DNA of 64,000 nt. Source: Clostridiales bacterium (lineage in GTDB: Bacteria; Bacillota; Clostridia; Lachnospirales; Lachnospiraceae). A program made the position numbers and the translations under genes. The notes below the pieces were generated by a model. It did no database searches and was not told where the DNA came from. It was given only the letters and a program-made list of their open reading frames with translations. Position 1 is the stretch's first letter, and each line of letters begins with the position of its first letter. Below are positions 25,723-33,213 of the stretch, piece after piece. The stretch spans positions 1 to 64,000 of the forward strand of contig JAQYAS010000066.1 in NCBI GenBank assembly GCA_029338615.1, read 5' to 3'.

Positions 25723-25740
25723 ATCATTTACAGTAAAAAA

Positions 25741-25764
25741 CAGGAACTGCTCCCACAGTTCCTG
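25741..25764. terminator. Bidirectional terminator between DUF4317 and CorA genes
   Basis: CAGGAACTG/CAGTTCCTG (9 bp) with a 6-nt loop, A-run before and TTTT after, between the convergent genes. Confidence 0.88.
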
Positions 25765-25795
25765 TTTTCATAATATATATGCAATTTCTTATTTA

Positions 25796-26743
25796 CTATT
25801 GCTTGAGCATCTTTTTTTTCTTCAATATCAAAGCTGTCACAATACTTATAATGAATATTATACCGCACACTATCTCAAACCCATACGGTACATTTGCAAA
25901 CGGCATCCACTTCGTGCCCACATTCATTCCATACACACCCGATATGACTGTTGGCACAGCCATTACAATAGTTATGGCTGCAAGAAACTTCATGGCATTG
26001 TTCAATCTATTGTTGATGATCGTGGTCATGAGCTCCCTCGTACCACTTATGATATCTCTGTATATCTGTGTCATCTCTATAGCCTGCTTATTCTCCACCA
26101 AAACGTCGTCAAGCAATTCCTTGTCCTCCGGATACTGCTTGATCCTGCCATATCTGGTCAGCTTGTCGAGGACTACTCCGTTCGCCCTCAGTGACGTAGC
26201 GAAGTATACAAGGTTGGACTCCAGCTCGTGAAGATCTATAAGATCTGTATCCTCAGTCTCATCCTGGATACGCTGCTCTATGAGGGTTCTCCTTCTGTCC
26301 ATAACTCTCAGATAATACTGGTATGTCGTACAGTTTCTGTAGAGTATCTGATACATGAACCTCATCCTCTTCTTGGTACTGAATTCTCTCACCTTGCCCT
26401 CCATGAACGCCTCAAGTACCGGTGTCTCCTCAGCACATATGGTGATGATACAGTCTGCAACAAGTATGATACCAAGAGGGATTGTGGTATATGCCTCACG
26501 TTCATTTCTTATCTCTATAGAAGGGATATCCACGATTATCAGTGTGTAATTGTCCTCCACCTGAACACGCGAACTCTCCTCATCATCCAGGGCGGCTCTG
26601 ACATCCGCAAGATCTATCTCAAACCTCTCAGCAATGCTCTTACTCTCATCTATAGTCGGCTTCGTCATAACTATCCAGGCGCCAGGACCGTATTCCTGAA
26701 TTTCACTCAAAATTCTATCATCTGTTCTGTACAGCGTGATCAT
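25796..26743 (-). CDS. corA: CorA-type divalent cation transporter
   Basis: A 315-aa magnesium or related divalent-metal channel. A large cytoplasmic N-terminal domain (1-250) with long helices leads to two C-terminal transmembrane helices separated by the signature loop GVYGMNVG (GMN motif) and ending with a basic KKKK tail. Start set at 26743 because GGAGG lies 7 nt upstream; a longer frame to 26821 lies within the SSS terminator. Single gene, convergent with DUF4317. No M-box leader is possible in the short upstream gap, so it is probably not under magnesium riboswitch control. Confidence 0.93.
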   Translation of the reverse strand: MITLYRTDDRILSEIQEYGPGAWIVMTKPTIDESKSIAERFEIDLADVRAALDDEESSRVQVEDNYTLIIVDIPSIEIRNEREAYTTIPLGIILVADCIITICAEETPVLEAFMEGKVREFSTKKRMRFMYQILYRNCTTYQYYLRVMDRRRTLIEQRIQDETEDTDLIDLHELESNLVYFATSLRANGVVLDKLTRYGRIKQYPEDKELLDDVLVENKQAIEMTQIYRDIISGTRELMTTIINNRLNNAMKFLAAITIVMAVPTVISGVYGMNVGTKWMPFANVPYGFEIVCGIIFIISIVTALILKKKKMLKQ

Positions 26744-26817
26744 ATCTGCGCCTCCTGTCACATAGATTACAGCATGCCTCAAATGCACATTACCGCCTGA
26801 TAATATTAACATAAAAA

Positions 26818-26855
26818 ACACGGCCTTTCAACAAAGTTTTGTGTAAAGACCGTGT
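26818..26855 (-). terminator. Terminator of the SSS symporter gene
   Basis: Eleven-base arms with one mismatch (ACACGGTCTTT and AAAGGCCGTGT on the minus strand) and then TTTTTT, 59 nt past the symporter stop. Confidence 0.8.
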
Positions 26856-26913
26856 AATATCTATGTATATAATCCGTCGCTTTTATCGCGTCTGCATGTA
26901 CGTTCATCCTGTA

Positions 26914-28455
26914 CTAGTCAAGAGCCTTTCTGTGTGCTACTGTAACCGTCTCCTCATAGCATGAGAAGGCATCCTCGACTTTCTTCTGGTCAGGCTTCTT
27001 TGTAAACAGGCTCACAATAGGAACTATAATGAGACCGCCCACCATTGCAACTGCACCGCAGTTGATAGGTGACTGCATAACTGCAGGGAACTTGAACAAT
27101 CCCCATGTATTGCTTATGAAGTTCAGTGTCATGATTCCTGTACCCCATATAAAGCATGTCCAACAAGCCGCAACTGTAGTCTTCTTCCAGTATAAGCCAT
27201 ATAAGAATGGAGCAAGGAACGCACCTGCTATGGCTCCCCATGAAACTCCCATGAGCTGTGCTATAAATGTGATTCTGCTTGAGTACTGAACGATTGCTAT
27301 CACAGCCGATACGGCAACAAACATGACAAGCATGATCCTCATGACAAGTATCTGCTTCTTATCCTCCATCTTAGGGGCGATAACAGGCTTTATAAAGTCT
27401 ATTGTGAGTGTTGAGCTTGATGTAAGAACCAGTGAGGAAAGTGTGGACATGGATGCTGAGAGCACCAGTATCACCACAAGTCCCATAAGTGCAGCCGGAA
27501 GCTTCTCAAGCAGATGTGGAATAATGGCATCAAATCCCTCTGTAGCAACATCGGTTCCTGTCAGTCTTCCAAAGCCGCCGAGGAAATAGCATCCGCCGGC
27601 AACTATTGTCGCAAACAGTGTCGACACAACTGTACCCGTCTTGATAGATCTCTCATCCTTGATGGCATAGAACTTCTGTACCATCTGTGGAAGTCCCCAT
27701 GTTCCAAGGGATGTCAGCACGACAACACAGAACAGATTGAACACATCAGGTCCCAGGAATGATGCAAATACCCCCGGTGTATCCGACACCGCAGGATCAT
27801 TTATCCTTGCAAGGCTGTCTAGCGCGCCTGTGAGTCCGCCGTAATTGTTAAGTACCGCATATATGACTGCCACGATTCCCACCAGCATGATGAGTCCCTG
27901 AATAAAATCGTTGATCGCAGTGGCCATGTAGCCTCCGACAATTACATATATTCCTGTAAGTGCAGCCATAACAATTACACATATCTTATAGTCAACATTG
28001 AATGCCATTCCGAACAGTCTTGAAAGTCCATTGTACAGAGACGCTGTGTACGGAATGAGGAATATAAAGATGATAATTGACGAAAACAGCTTCAGCGACT
28101 TGCTGGAGTATCTCTTCTCGAAGAACTCCGGCATGGTTCTCGTATCAAGCTCCTGTGTGAGAAGTCTTGTACGTCTTCCAAGAACGACCCATGCCACCAG
28201 CGAGCCAAGCAATGCATTTCCAATTCCTATCCATGTGGAAGCAATTCCGTACTTCCATCCAAACTGTCCGGCATATCCAATGAATATAACAGCCGAGAAG
28301 TAAGATGTTCCATAGGCAAATGCCGTGAGCCACGGACCAACGCTTCTGCCTCCAAGAACAAATCCATTCACATCCTTTGTGTGTTTTCTTGAGTAAAATC
28401 CAACTCCAAGCATGATTGCAAAGAAAACAACAAGCATAATAACTTTGAGTACCAT
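26914..28455 (-). CDS. Sodium:solute symporter (SSS family)
   Basis: A 513-aa transporter with about 13 helices. The N-terminal MLVVFFAIMLGVGFYSRKHT and GGRSVGPWLTAFAYGTSYFS are the TM1 and TM2 region of SSS proteins, and IVGGYMATAINDFIQGLIML is the characteristic sodium-symporter segment. PutP/PanF-like substrates (proline, pantothenate, carboxylates) are possible but not resolvable. Start at 28455 has GGGAGG 5 nt upstream. Monocistronic with its own consensus promoter and terminator. The final 25 residues are hydrophilic and cytoplasmic. Confidence 0.94.
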   Translation of the reverse strand: MVLKVIMLVVFFAIMLGVGFYSRKHTKDVNGFVLGGRSVGPWLTAFAYGTSYFSAVIFIGYAGQFGWKYGIASTWIGIGNALLGSLVAWVVLGRRTRLLTQELDTRTMPEFFEKRYSSKSLKLFSSIIIFIFLIPYTASLYNGLSRLFGMAFNVDYKICVIVMAALTGIYVIVGGYMATAINDFIQGLIMLVGIVAVIYAVLNNYGGLTGALDSLARINDPAVSDTPGVFASFLGPDVFNLFCVVVLTSLGTWGLPQMVQKFYAIKDERSIKTGTVVSTLFATIVAGGCYFLGGFGRLTGTDVATEGFDAIIPHLLEKLPAALMGLVVILVLSASMSTLSSLVLTSSSTLTIDFIKPVIAPKMEDKKQILVMRIMLVMFVAVSAVIAIVQYSSRITFIAQLMGVSWGAIAGAFLAPFLYGLYWKKTTVAACWTCFIWGTGIMTLNFISNTWGLFKFPAVMQSPINCGAVAMVGGLIIVPIVSLFTKKPDQKKVEDAFSCYEETVTVAHRKALD

Positions 28456-28592
28456 AGTATCCTCCCAATACATTTTTCGCATCTCTTATCCGTTCTGCCA
28501 CTTCTTGCACAGTCCACCGATCTGTCTGTATCCACTTTATTGCGTTGAAGTGTGTCAACTTTAAAGTTTTGCGGTTTAAATTGCTACGTTTG

Positions 28593-28621
28593 ATTATAAG
28601 TTATCCCCCTGTCATAGTCAA
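28593..28621 (-). promoter_or_regulatory. Sigma-A promoter of the SSS symporter
   Basis: TTGACT (28616-28621) and TATAAT (28593-28598) on the minus strand with exactly 17 bp between, leaving a leader of about 130 nt in which I see no known riboswitch. The 297-nt gap 28456-28752 holds only this promoter, the leader and the terminator of the exchanger gene. Confidence 0.85.
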
Positions 28622-28632
28622 GAAATATCAAC

Positions 28633-28682
28633 AAAAAAAACAGCATATGATCTCTGCTTCCATAAGCAAAGTCACATGCTGT
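28633..28682 (-). terminator. Terminator of the exchanger/aroK/lrp unit
   Basis: ACAGCATGTGA pairs with TCATATGCTGT (one mismatch) on the minus strand, 19-nt loop, followed by TTTTTTTT. It lies 70 nt past the exchanger stop. Confidence 0.85.
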
Positions 28683-28752
28683 AGTTTCTATATCAAGACC
28701 TGTACCTACAGTGCCTGTCATTTACCTTCAATACCCATACTTTTCGCATAAT

Positions 28753-29715
28753 CTACCTGTAATTCTTGTACATAATATAAGCAAAGTATGCTGCATATAC
28801 AACAAGCATCACTATACCACCCGACTTGGTGAGTTTCTTCTTTCTCACACTGCACACCCACAGAAGTACCGCTGCCACGATTGCCATGATTCCGTCCACA
28901 AGGAAGTTTTTCTCAAACTGAACCGGCGTTATGAGCATCGTAGTTCCGGCAACGAAAAGTATATTGAATATATTGCTTCCAACTATATTGCCAATAGCTA
29001 TATCCGTCTGTCCCTTCTTCGCCGCTGTGCATGATGTCACAAGCTCTGGAAGGGATGTTCCGAATGCCACTATTGTAAGACCTATGAGTCTCTCTGTCAT
29101 ACCGAGTTTTCCAGCTATATATGATGCCGCATTTACAGCGAAATTACTTCCGACCACGACCAGTGCTAATCCTATGATTATAAACAATATCAATCTCGGT
29201 GTCTTATCCTTCTCCGTAATCACTATCGAATCACTCTCACTGTTTCCCTTCTTTGCACTGATCACCAGATACACCAGGAATCCAATAAACACGATATAGA
29301 ATACCACTCCCTCAAGTCTGCTGAGCACACCGTCAAAATAACCCATGCCGAGTATCATGATCGACGCCACGATAACAAATGGTATATCTATCCTAAGTGT
29401 ATTTTTCTTTATAGGAAGTGCTGCTATGAGTGCTGTAACACCAAGAATCACCAGTATATTTATAATATTGCTTCCAAGTACATTACCAACTGTGATTCCT
29501 GCCCCCTCAGGCGAAAGTGCCGCCTTTATGCTGACAGCTGCCTCAGGAGCACTGGTTCCCATAGCAACTATTGTCAGGCCGACTATCATCTCAGGTATGT
29601 TACATTTGACCGCTATCTTGGATGCGCCATCTACAAATACATCCGCTCCCTTTATCATAAACACAAATCCAAGTACAAGGAGAAGTATCTGTCCAAGCAT
29701 TTTTAATATTTCCAT
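28753..29715 (-). CDS. Sodium/calcium exchanger family protein (YrbG-like)
   Basis: A 320-aa antiporter of the CaCA superfamily with ten predicted helices in two inverted halves. The alpha-repeats are visible as GLTIVAMGTSAPEAAVSIKA (half 1) and GLTIVAFGTSLPELVTSCTA (half 2), each followed by IGNIVGSNIFNIL-type sequence; the acidic residues of GTSAPE and GTSLPE coordinate the cation. Start at 29715 with GGAGG 6 nt upstream. It lies 65 nt after aroK on the same strand and may be the last gene of the AEC-lrp-aroK unit. Ion specificity (Ca, or another cation, against Na or H) is unknown. Confidence 0.94.
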   Translation of the reverse strand: MEILKMLGQILLLVLGFVFMIKGADVFVDGASKIAVKCNIPEMIVGLTIVAMGTSAPEAAVSIKAALSPEGAGITVGNVLGSNIINILVILGVTALIAALPIKKNTLRIDIPFVIVASIMILGMGYFDGVLSRLEGVVFYIVFIGFLVYLVISAKKGNSESDSIVITEKDKTPRLILFIIIGLALVVVGSNFAVNAASYIAGKLGMTERLIGLTIVAFGTSLPELVTSCTAAKKGQTDIAIGNIVGSNIFNILFVAGTTMLITPVQFEKNFLVDGIMAIVAAVLLWVCSVRKKKLTKSGGIVMLVVYAAYFAYIMYKNYR

Positions 29716-29780
29716 ATATTCCCTCCATCGTATATACAAGTTTCTTTAATACAATACCATATCACCCGATATAATGCATA

Positions 29781-30290
29781 TTACAGTTCTCTTCTGACCA
29801 TTATCATTCCCGCAACACTGTCAAGTAATTCCTCGATTCCAAGCCCCTCTGCCTTTATATTGATATGGCAGTACTTCTCATAAAGCTTTGTCCTCTCATT
29901 ATACAAATCTTTCAGAGTCTGTCCATCCTTCAGCACCACGCCTCTTCTCTTGATATTGCCAAGTCTGTTCGCTATCTCCTCATACGGAAGATTAATATAT
30001 ATAACTGTATCCTCCGCCATGTATTTCTTCATGGCCTCAGTACAGTACACAGCGCTTCCACCTGTGGCTATGACTGCATGTTGGTCTGTGATACCCTTGT
30101 TCACATCATTCTCTATCTTTAGGAACCCATCATCGCCATACTTTGCTATGATCTCCCTGAGCAGCATTCCCTGACTGTTCTGTATGAGAATATCTGCATC
30201 GATGAACTTATAACCGAGAACCTTTGCCAGGAGAACCCCTATAGTGCTCTTGCCCGCTCCCGGCATGCCTGTAAGTACTATGTTGTTCAT
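29781..30290 (-). CDS. aroK: Shikimate kinase
   Basis: A 169-aa P-loop kinase phosphorylating shikimate at O3 in aromatic amino-acid synthesis. Walker A GMPGAGKST (8-16), the shikimate-binding acidic residue in KFIDADILI, ATGGSAVY (substrate-site GG motif) and the lid NERTKLYEKY are present. The segment IKRRGVVLKDGQTLKDLYNE matches a variant clostridial subgroup. Its ATG overlaps the stop of the Lrp-like gene (ATGA), so the two are translationally coupled, which hints at amino-acid-responsive control. Other arogenic genes are not nearby. A related small-molecule kinase role cannot be excluded. Confidence 0.88.
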   Translation of the reverse strand: MNNIVLTGMPGAGKSTIGVLLAKVLGYKFIDADILIQNSQGMLLREIIAKYGDDGFLKIENDVNKGITDQHAVIATGGSAVYCTEAMKKYMAEDTVIYINLPYEEIANRLGNIKRRGVVLKDGQTLKDLYNERTKLYEKYCHINIKAEGLGIEELLDSVAGMIMVRREL

Positions 30291-30745
30291 TTCTCTTTTA
30301 CCTCCGGTATAACTGATACTTCGTCCTTGAGCGTCTTGAGCACAAAATGTGTCTCAGTTGCAGACACTCCTTCATATCCCTTCACAAATCTATACACCTC
30401 GTCCAGACCTGCAGCGGAATCAGTCACTATCTTCAATATAAAGTCAAAATCTCCTGTCATATAGAAGCATGCGACTATGCTGTCATTTGTCTGTATAAGC
30501 TGTGCAAATTCATCGTAATATTTCGGATGCTTCAGTCTCACTTCCATGATGGCTACCATCTCATTACCCAGCTTTTTCTGGTCAACCTCAATTGTGTATC
30601 CCTTTATTACCCCACTGCTCTCCATCTTCCTTATTCTCTCTATCACGGCCGAGACAGAGAGATTGATCTCCTCACTGATGGCCGATGCTGTAAGTCTTGC
30701 ATTGTCCTTCAGGCATCTCAGTATCTTGTAATCAATATTATCCAT
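30287..30745 (-). CDS. Lrp/AsnC-family transcriptional regulator
   Basis: A 152-aa regulator: N-terminal helix-turn-helix (KILRCLKDNARLTASAISEE, then SVSAVIERIRKMESSGVI) and a C-terminal RAM ligand-binding domain (VAIMEVRLKHPKYYDEFAQL, ACFYMTGDFDFILKIV). Proteins of this class form octamers and sense amino acids. AGAGGT is 6 nt before the ATG. It lies between an AEC-type transporter and aroK and overlaps aroK by four bases, so it likely regulates this small unit in response to an amino acid, perhaps an aromatic one. Confidence 0.95.
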   Translation of the reverse strand: MDNIDYKILRCLKDNARLTASAISEEINLSVSAVIERIRKMESSGVIKGYTIEVDQKKLGNEMVAIMEVRLKHPKYYDEFAQLIQTNDSIVACFYMTGDFDFILKIVTDSAAGLDEVYRFVKGYEGVSATETHFVLKTLKDEVSVIPEVKEK

Positions 30746-30769
30746 TAATTCAACCTCTGTAAAATATAA

Positions 30770-31714
30770 TTAGATTGCTCCCAAACATTTTAACACAAAC
30801 ACCCACAGAGTCAACGTCACCGACGATAATAATGTGGATAAAACGATAATATTCGATGACAGCACATAATCATTGTCCATGTTCTTCGCCATGATATATC
30901 CCGACACAGTGGCTGGTGCCCCAACCATTATGAGTATGGCGACAATCTCACTCGGTCCAAATCCCATTCTTATTGCAACCGGAAGAAATATCACAGGAAG
31001 GATTATAAGCTTTATCACCGTTACCACTATTGATGGCTTAAGCCTGGTCAGAGCCTGCTGTGAATCAAACCCCGCACCTATAGCTATAAGCGCTATCGGG
31101 GTTGCAGTCTGAGCTATGTAATTGATGGTTCTTGTAGGTATGGCAGGTATAGAAATATCAAATACGGAGAACGGTATTCCTATCAATATTCCAATTATTA
31201 TAGGATTCTTCAATATGTTAATAAACGCCTTTTTGATACCCGCTGTTCCCCTCTGTCTGTCGTTCCCGCCAAATGTCAGAGCTATTACAGATATAATATT
31301 GTACATCGGCACCGCTGACACTATCATGAGAGGCGCCATGCCCGAGTTGCCACAAATATTCTCCACAAATGCAACGCCGAGAACCGCAGCACTTCCTCTT
31401 GCTCCACCCTGCACAAATGCACCGATCATGGTTCTGTCCTTACAGTATATCAGTGCAAACACCCATACCAGCCCAAACATTATGATCGTTCCAAAGAAGC
31501 AGAACAGAACAAACTTTACATTAAGGTCGTCCAATATGGATGTCGTTGCAATATCCCTGAACAGCAGAACCGGAAGGGCTACCTTGAACACATATTTATT
31601 CGCCACGTTGGCGAACTCTTCTGTTATAATATGTATCTTCATCAGAAACCATCCCAGAAGTATCACCAGAAATATCGGTATCGTTGCATTTATGCTGAAT
31701 ATAAAATTATCCAT
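30770..31714 (-). CDS. AEC-family (auxin efflux carrier-like) transporter
   Basis: A 314-aa membrane protein with ten helices in two five-helix halves. The N-terminus IPIFLVILLGWFLMKIHII and the mid-protein GGARGSAAVLGVAFVENICG crossing region match AEC carriers; the C-terminal half shows GAPATVSGYIMAKNM, the second crossing motif. Bacterial members move dicarboxylates, malonate or amino acids. It stands 24 nt before the Lrp-like gene and is presumably the first gene of the AEC-lrp-aroK unit. Substrate unknown. The upstream gap holds a 9-bp direct repeat (TATAATGCA twice, 31772-31789) and shares its far end with the divergent tRNA promoter. Confidence 0.92.
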   Translation of the reverse strand: MDNFIFSINATIPIFLVILLGWFLMKIHIITEEFANVANKYVFKVALPVLLFRDIATTSILDDLNVKFVLFCFFGTIIMFGLVWVFALIYCKDRTMIGAFVQGGARGSAAVLGVAFVENICGNSGMAPLMIVSAVPMYNIISVIALTFGGNDRQRGTAGIKKAFINILKNPIIIGILIGIPFSVFDISIPAIPTRTINYIAQTATPIALIAIGAGFDSQQALTRLKPSIVVTVIKLIILPVIFLPVAIRMGFGPSEIVAILIMVGAPATVSGYIMAKNMDNDYVLSSNIIVLSTLLSSVTLTLWVFVLKCLGAI

Positions 31715-31874
31715 TACTACACATCCTCACAATTTTCAATTTTTTTCAAAATACCTATTGACTTTCGCTCCTATAATGCATATAATGCAAAAGTCGGTTT
31801 GATGAACAGGCGATAACGTCTGATTCAATATAACACATCAGCAACTGATTTTCAAAAAAAAATTAAAAAAGTTG

Positions 31875-31903
31875 TTGACAAACAATACCGACTTATGTAT
31901 AAT
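31875..31903 (+). promoter_or_regulatory. Perfect consensus promoter of the tRNA cluster
   Basis: TTGACA (31875-31880), 17-bp spacer, TATAAT (31898-31903), both hexamers perfect. Transcription should begin around 31911, about 20 nt before tRNA-Pro. This is the strongest promoter by sequence in the window. Confidence 0.95.
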
Positions 31904-31931
31904 AGGTTTTGCGTTGGTCGCAAAGGACTAA

Positions 31932-32006
31932 CGGGGTGTGGCTCAGCTTGGCTAGAGCGCTTGATTTGGGATCAAGAGGTCGCAGGTTCGAATCCTGTCA
32001 CCCCGA
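31932..32006 (+). tRNA. tRNA-Pro (anticodon TGG)
   Basis: Acceptor CGGGGTG/CACCCCG, anticodon stem CTTGA/TCAAG with loop TTTGGGA (anticodon TGG), T arm GCAGG-TTCGAAT-CCTGT, discriminator A. CCA is not encoded. First gene of the cluster. Confidence 0.98.
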
Positions 32007-32036
32007 CTTATAATCCAAAACACTGTTAAGCATTAT

Positions 32037-32107
32037 GCGGGTGTAGTTCAATGGTAGAACACTAGCCTTCCAAGCTAGATACGTGGGTTCGATTCCCATC
32101 ACCCGCT
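32037..32107 (+). tRNA. tRNA-Gly (anticodon TCC)
   Basis: Acceptor GCGGGTG/CACCCGC, anticodon stem CTAGC/GCTAG with loop CTTCCAA (TCC), T arm GTGGG-TTCGATT-CCCAT, discriminator T. CCA not encoded. Complements the two GCC copies at 19.9-20.1 kb. Confidence 0.98.
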
Positions 32108-32142
32108 CTTTATTTTCGCTAATATACAGCGGGAATTGATAT

Positions 32143-32216
<74 letters not shown>

Positions 32217-32222
32217 TTTTTT

Positions 32223-32258
32223 TATCTTAGCTACTACTACTGTTAGCAGGCTAAGATA
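32223..32258 (+). terminator. Hairpin with T-run inside the tRNA cluster
   Basis: TATCTTAGC and GCTAAGATA (9 bp) with an 18-nt loop, followed by TATTTTTA, directly after tRNA-Arg. It may be a leaky terminator or a processing signal; the downstream tRNA genes have no obvious separate promoter. Confidence 0.55.
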
Positions 32259-32294
32259 TATTTTTATAAAATAACATTTATTTTATAAGCCTAT

Positions 32295-32369
32295 GGTGGG
32301 TATGGCGCAGTTGGCTAGCGCGCCAGATTGTGGCTCTGGAGGCCGAGGGTTCGAGTCCCTCTATCCACC
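32295..32369 (+). tRNA. tRNA-His (anticodon GTG)
   Basis: Acceptor GTGGGTA/TATCCAC with an extra encoded 5' G (position -1, 32295) opposite discriminator C, as bacterial tRNA-His requires. Anticodon stem CCAGA/TCTGG, loop TTGTGGC (GTG). Confidence 0.97.
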
Positions 32370-32401
32370 CTATTCTTTATCGCGTATGTAAGCGATGCTA
32401 T

Positions 32402-32474
32402 TGGGCTATCGCCAAGCGGTAAGGCACAGGACTTTGACTCCTGCATCTCGCTGGTTCGAATCCAGCTAGCCCAG
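32402..32474 (+). tRNA. tRNA-Gln (anticodon TTG)
   Basis: Acceptor TGGGCTA/TAGCCCA, anticodon stem CAGGA/TCCTG with loop CTTTGAC (TTG), T loop TTCGAAT, discriminator G. CCA not encoded; followed by a T-run. Confidence 0.98.
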
Positions 32475-32494
32475 TTTTTTAAAGTCCTAATTAT

Positions 32495-32567
32495 GGGCCA
32501 TTAGCTCAGGCGGTAGAGCACTTGACTTTTAATCAAGTTGTCCGGGGTTCGAGTCCCCGATGGCTCA
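32495..32567 (+). tRNA. tRNA-Lys (anticodon TTT)
   Basis: Acceptor GGGCCAT/ATGGCTC (one G-T pair), anticodon stem CTTGA/TCAAG with loop CTTTTAA (TTT), T loop TTCGAGT, discriminator A. Confidence 0.98.
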
Positions 32568-32572
32568 CTACT

Positions 32573-32601
32573 CCCTTCTACATATGAAGGGCATTTTTTT
32601 T
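32573..32601 (+). terminator. Intrinsic terminator abutting tRNA-Leu
   Basis: CCCTTC and GAAGGG (6 bp), 7-nt loop, then CAT and a run of eight T that ends at the base before tRNA-Leu. By rule this is an intrinsic terminator for the Pro-to-Lys part of the cluster, so tRNA-Leu should be made only by read-through or from a promoter I cannot see. Confidence 0.7.
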
Positions 32602-32681
32602 GCGGATATGGCGGAACTGGCAGACGCGCTAGACTTAGGATCTAGTCCTTCGGGGTGCAGGTTCGATTCCTGTTATCCGCA
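32602..32681 (+). tRNA. tRNA-Leu (anticodon TAG)
   Basis: Class II tRNA: acceptor GCGGATA/TATCCGC, anticodon stem CTAGA/TCTAG with loop CTTAGGA (TAG), variable arm TCCTTCGGG, T loop TTCGATT, discriminator A. Last gene of the cluster. Confidence 0.97.
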
Positions 32682-32698
32682 TTTTTTTGAACTGATCT

Positions 32699-32774
32699 CT
32701 GTAGCAAAAAAATACGTTCTATCTCATCTATGGCATAGGCCATCTGATAAGATAGAACGTATTTTTTGTTACAG
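32699..32774. terminator. Strong bidirectional terminator after the tRNA cluster
   Basis: About 24-bp arms (core AATACGTTCTATCT and AGATAGAACGTATT) flanked by A- and T-runs, between tRNA-Leu (plus) and the acidic membrane-protein gene (minus). Confidence 0.92.
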
Positions 32775-32784
32775 ACGACTCATA

Positions 32785-33054
32785 TTACTCTGCATCTGTT
32801 GCAGGTGTAGCAGTATCAGCTACTGGCTCCTCATCTGCGTCTTCCTCATCATCGAAGAAATCATCGTCAAAATCATCATCGAAGTCATCATCAAAATCAT
32901 CGAGGAAATCTGGTGTGAGATATGAATATACTGCATAAGCAATTCCTGCAATAGCGGCAACAGCACCGATAATCACAAGAATAACAAAAAGTGTGCTCTT
33001 AGCCTTCTCTTCTGTTGCATCGCCCTTTACTAAAATTACATCACTACTCTTCAT
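32785..33054 (-). CDS. Small acidic single-pass membrane protein with FDDD repeats
   Basis: An 89-aa protein: a 20-residue cytoplasmic N-terminus, one transmembrane helix (about 22-46, STLFVILVIIGAVAAIAGIA), then a 40-residue tail dominated by Asp and Glu with repeated FDDD units (51-66) and an Ala/Thr/Pro end. The repeats make a GAT/TTT-rich 12-15-bp pattern in the DNA (32865-32910). AAAGGGTGG before the ATG and a small AACCC/GGGTT hairpin in the leader support expression. No family recognised; the acidic tail could bind cations or a basic partner. The number of FDDD units may vary between strains. Confidence 0.75.
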   Translation of the reverse strand: MKSSDVILVKGDATEEKAKSTLFVILVIIGAVAAIAGIAYAVYSYLTPDFLDDFDDDFDDDFDDDFFDDEEDADEEPVADTATPATDAE

Positions 33055-33213
33055 CTTTACAATCCACCCTTTCTTAACCCTTAAACGGGTTTCATTATAT
33101 TATATTGATTTGTAGGAAAAAACATACATCAATGCCTTCCCACCATGTAACAAAATTATATCATACAGGTATAATTATTGCCATACATAATTTATAAATA
33201 TTGTCCAGATTTA

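Noticed and set aside
31772-31789. TATAATGCA direct repeat as a double promoter of the AEC gene
   Set aside because: No -35 at a suitable distance for either copy on the minus strand; likely chance in AT-rich DNA.
31122-31802. Plus-strand reading frame of 226 codons opposite the AEC carrier
   Set aside because: Hydrophobic only because it mirrors a membrane-protein gene; no ribosome site and it runs through the AEC promoter region.
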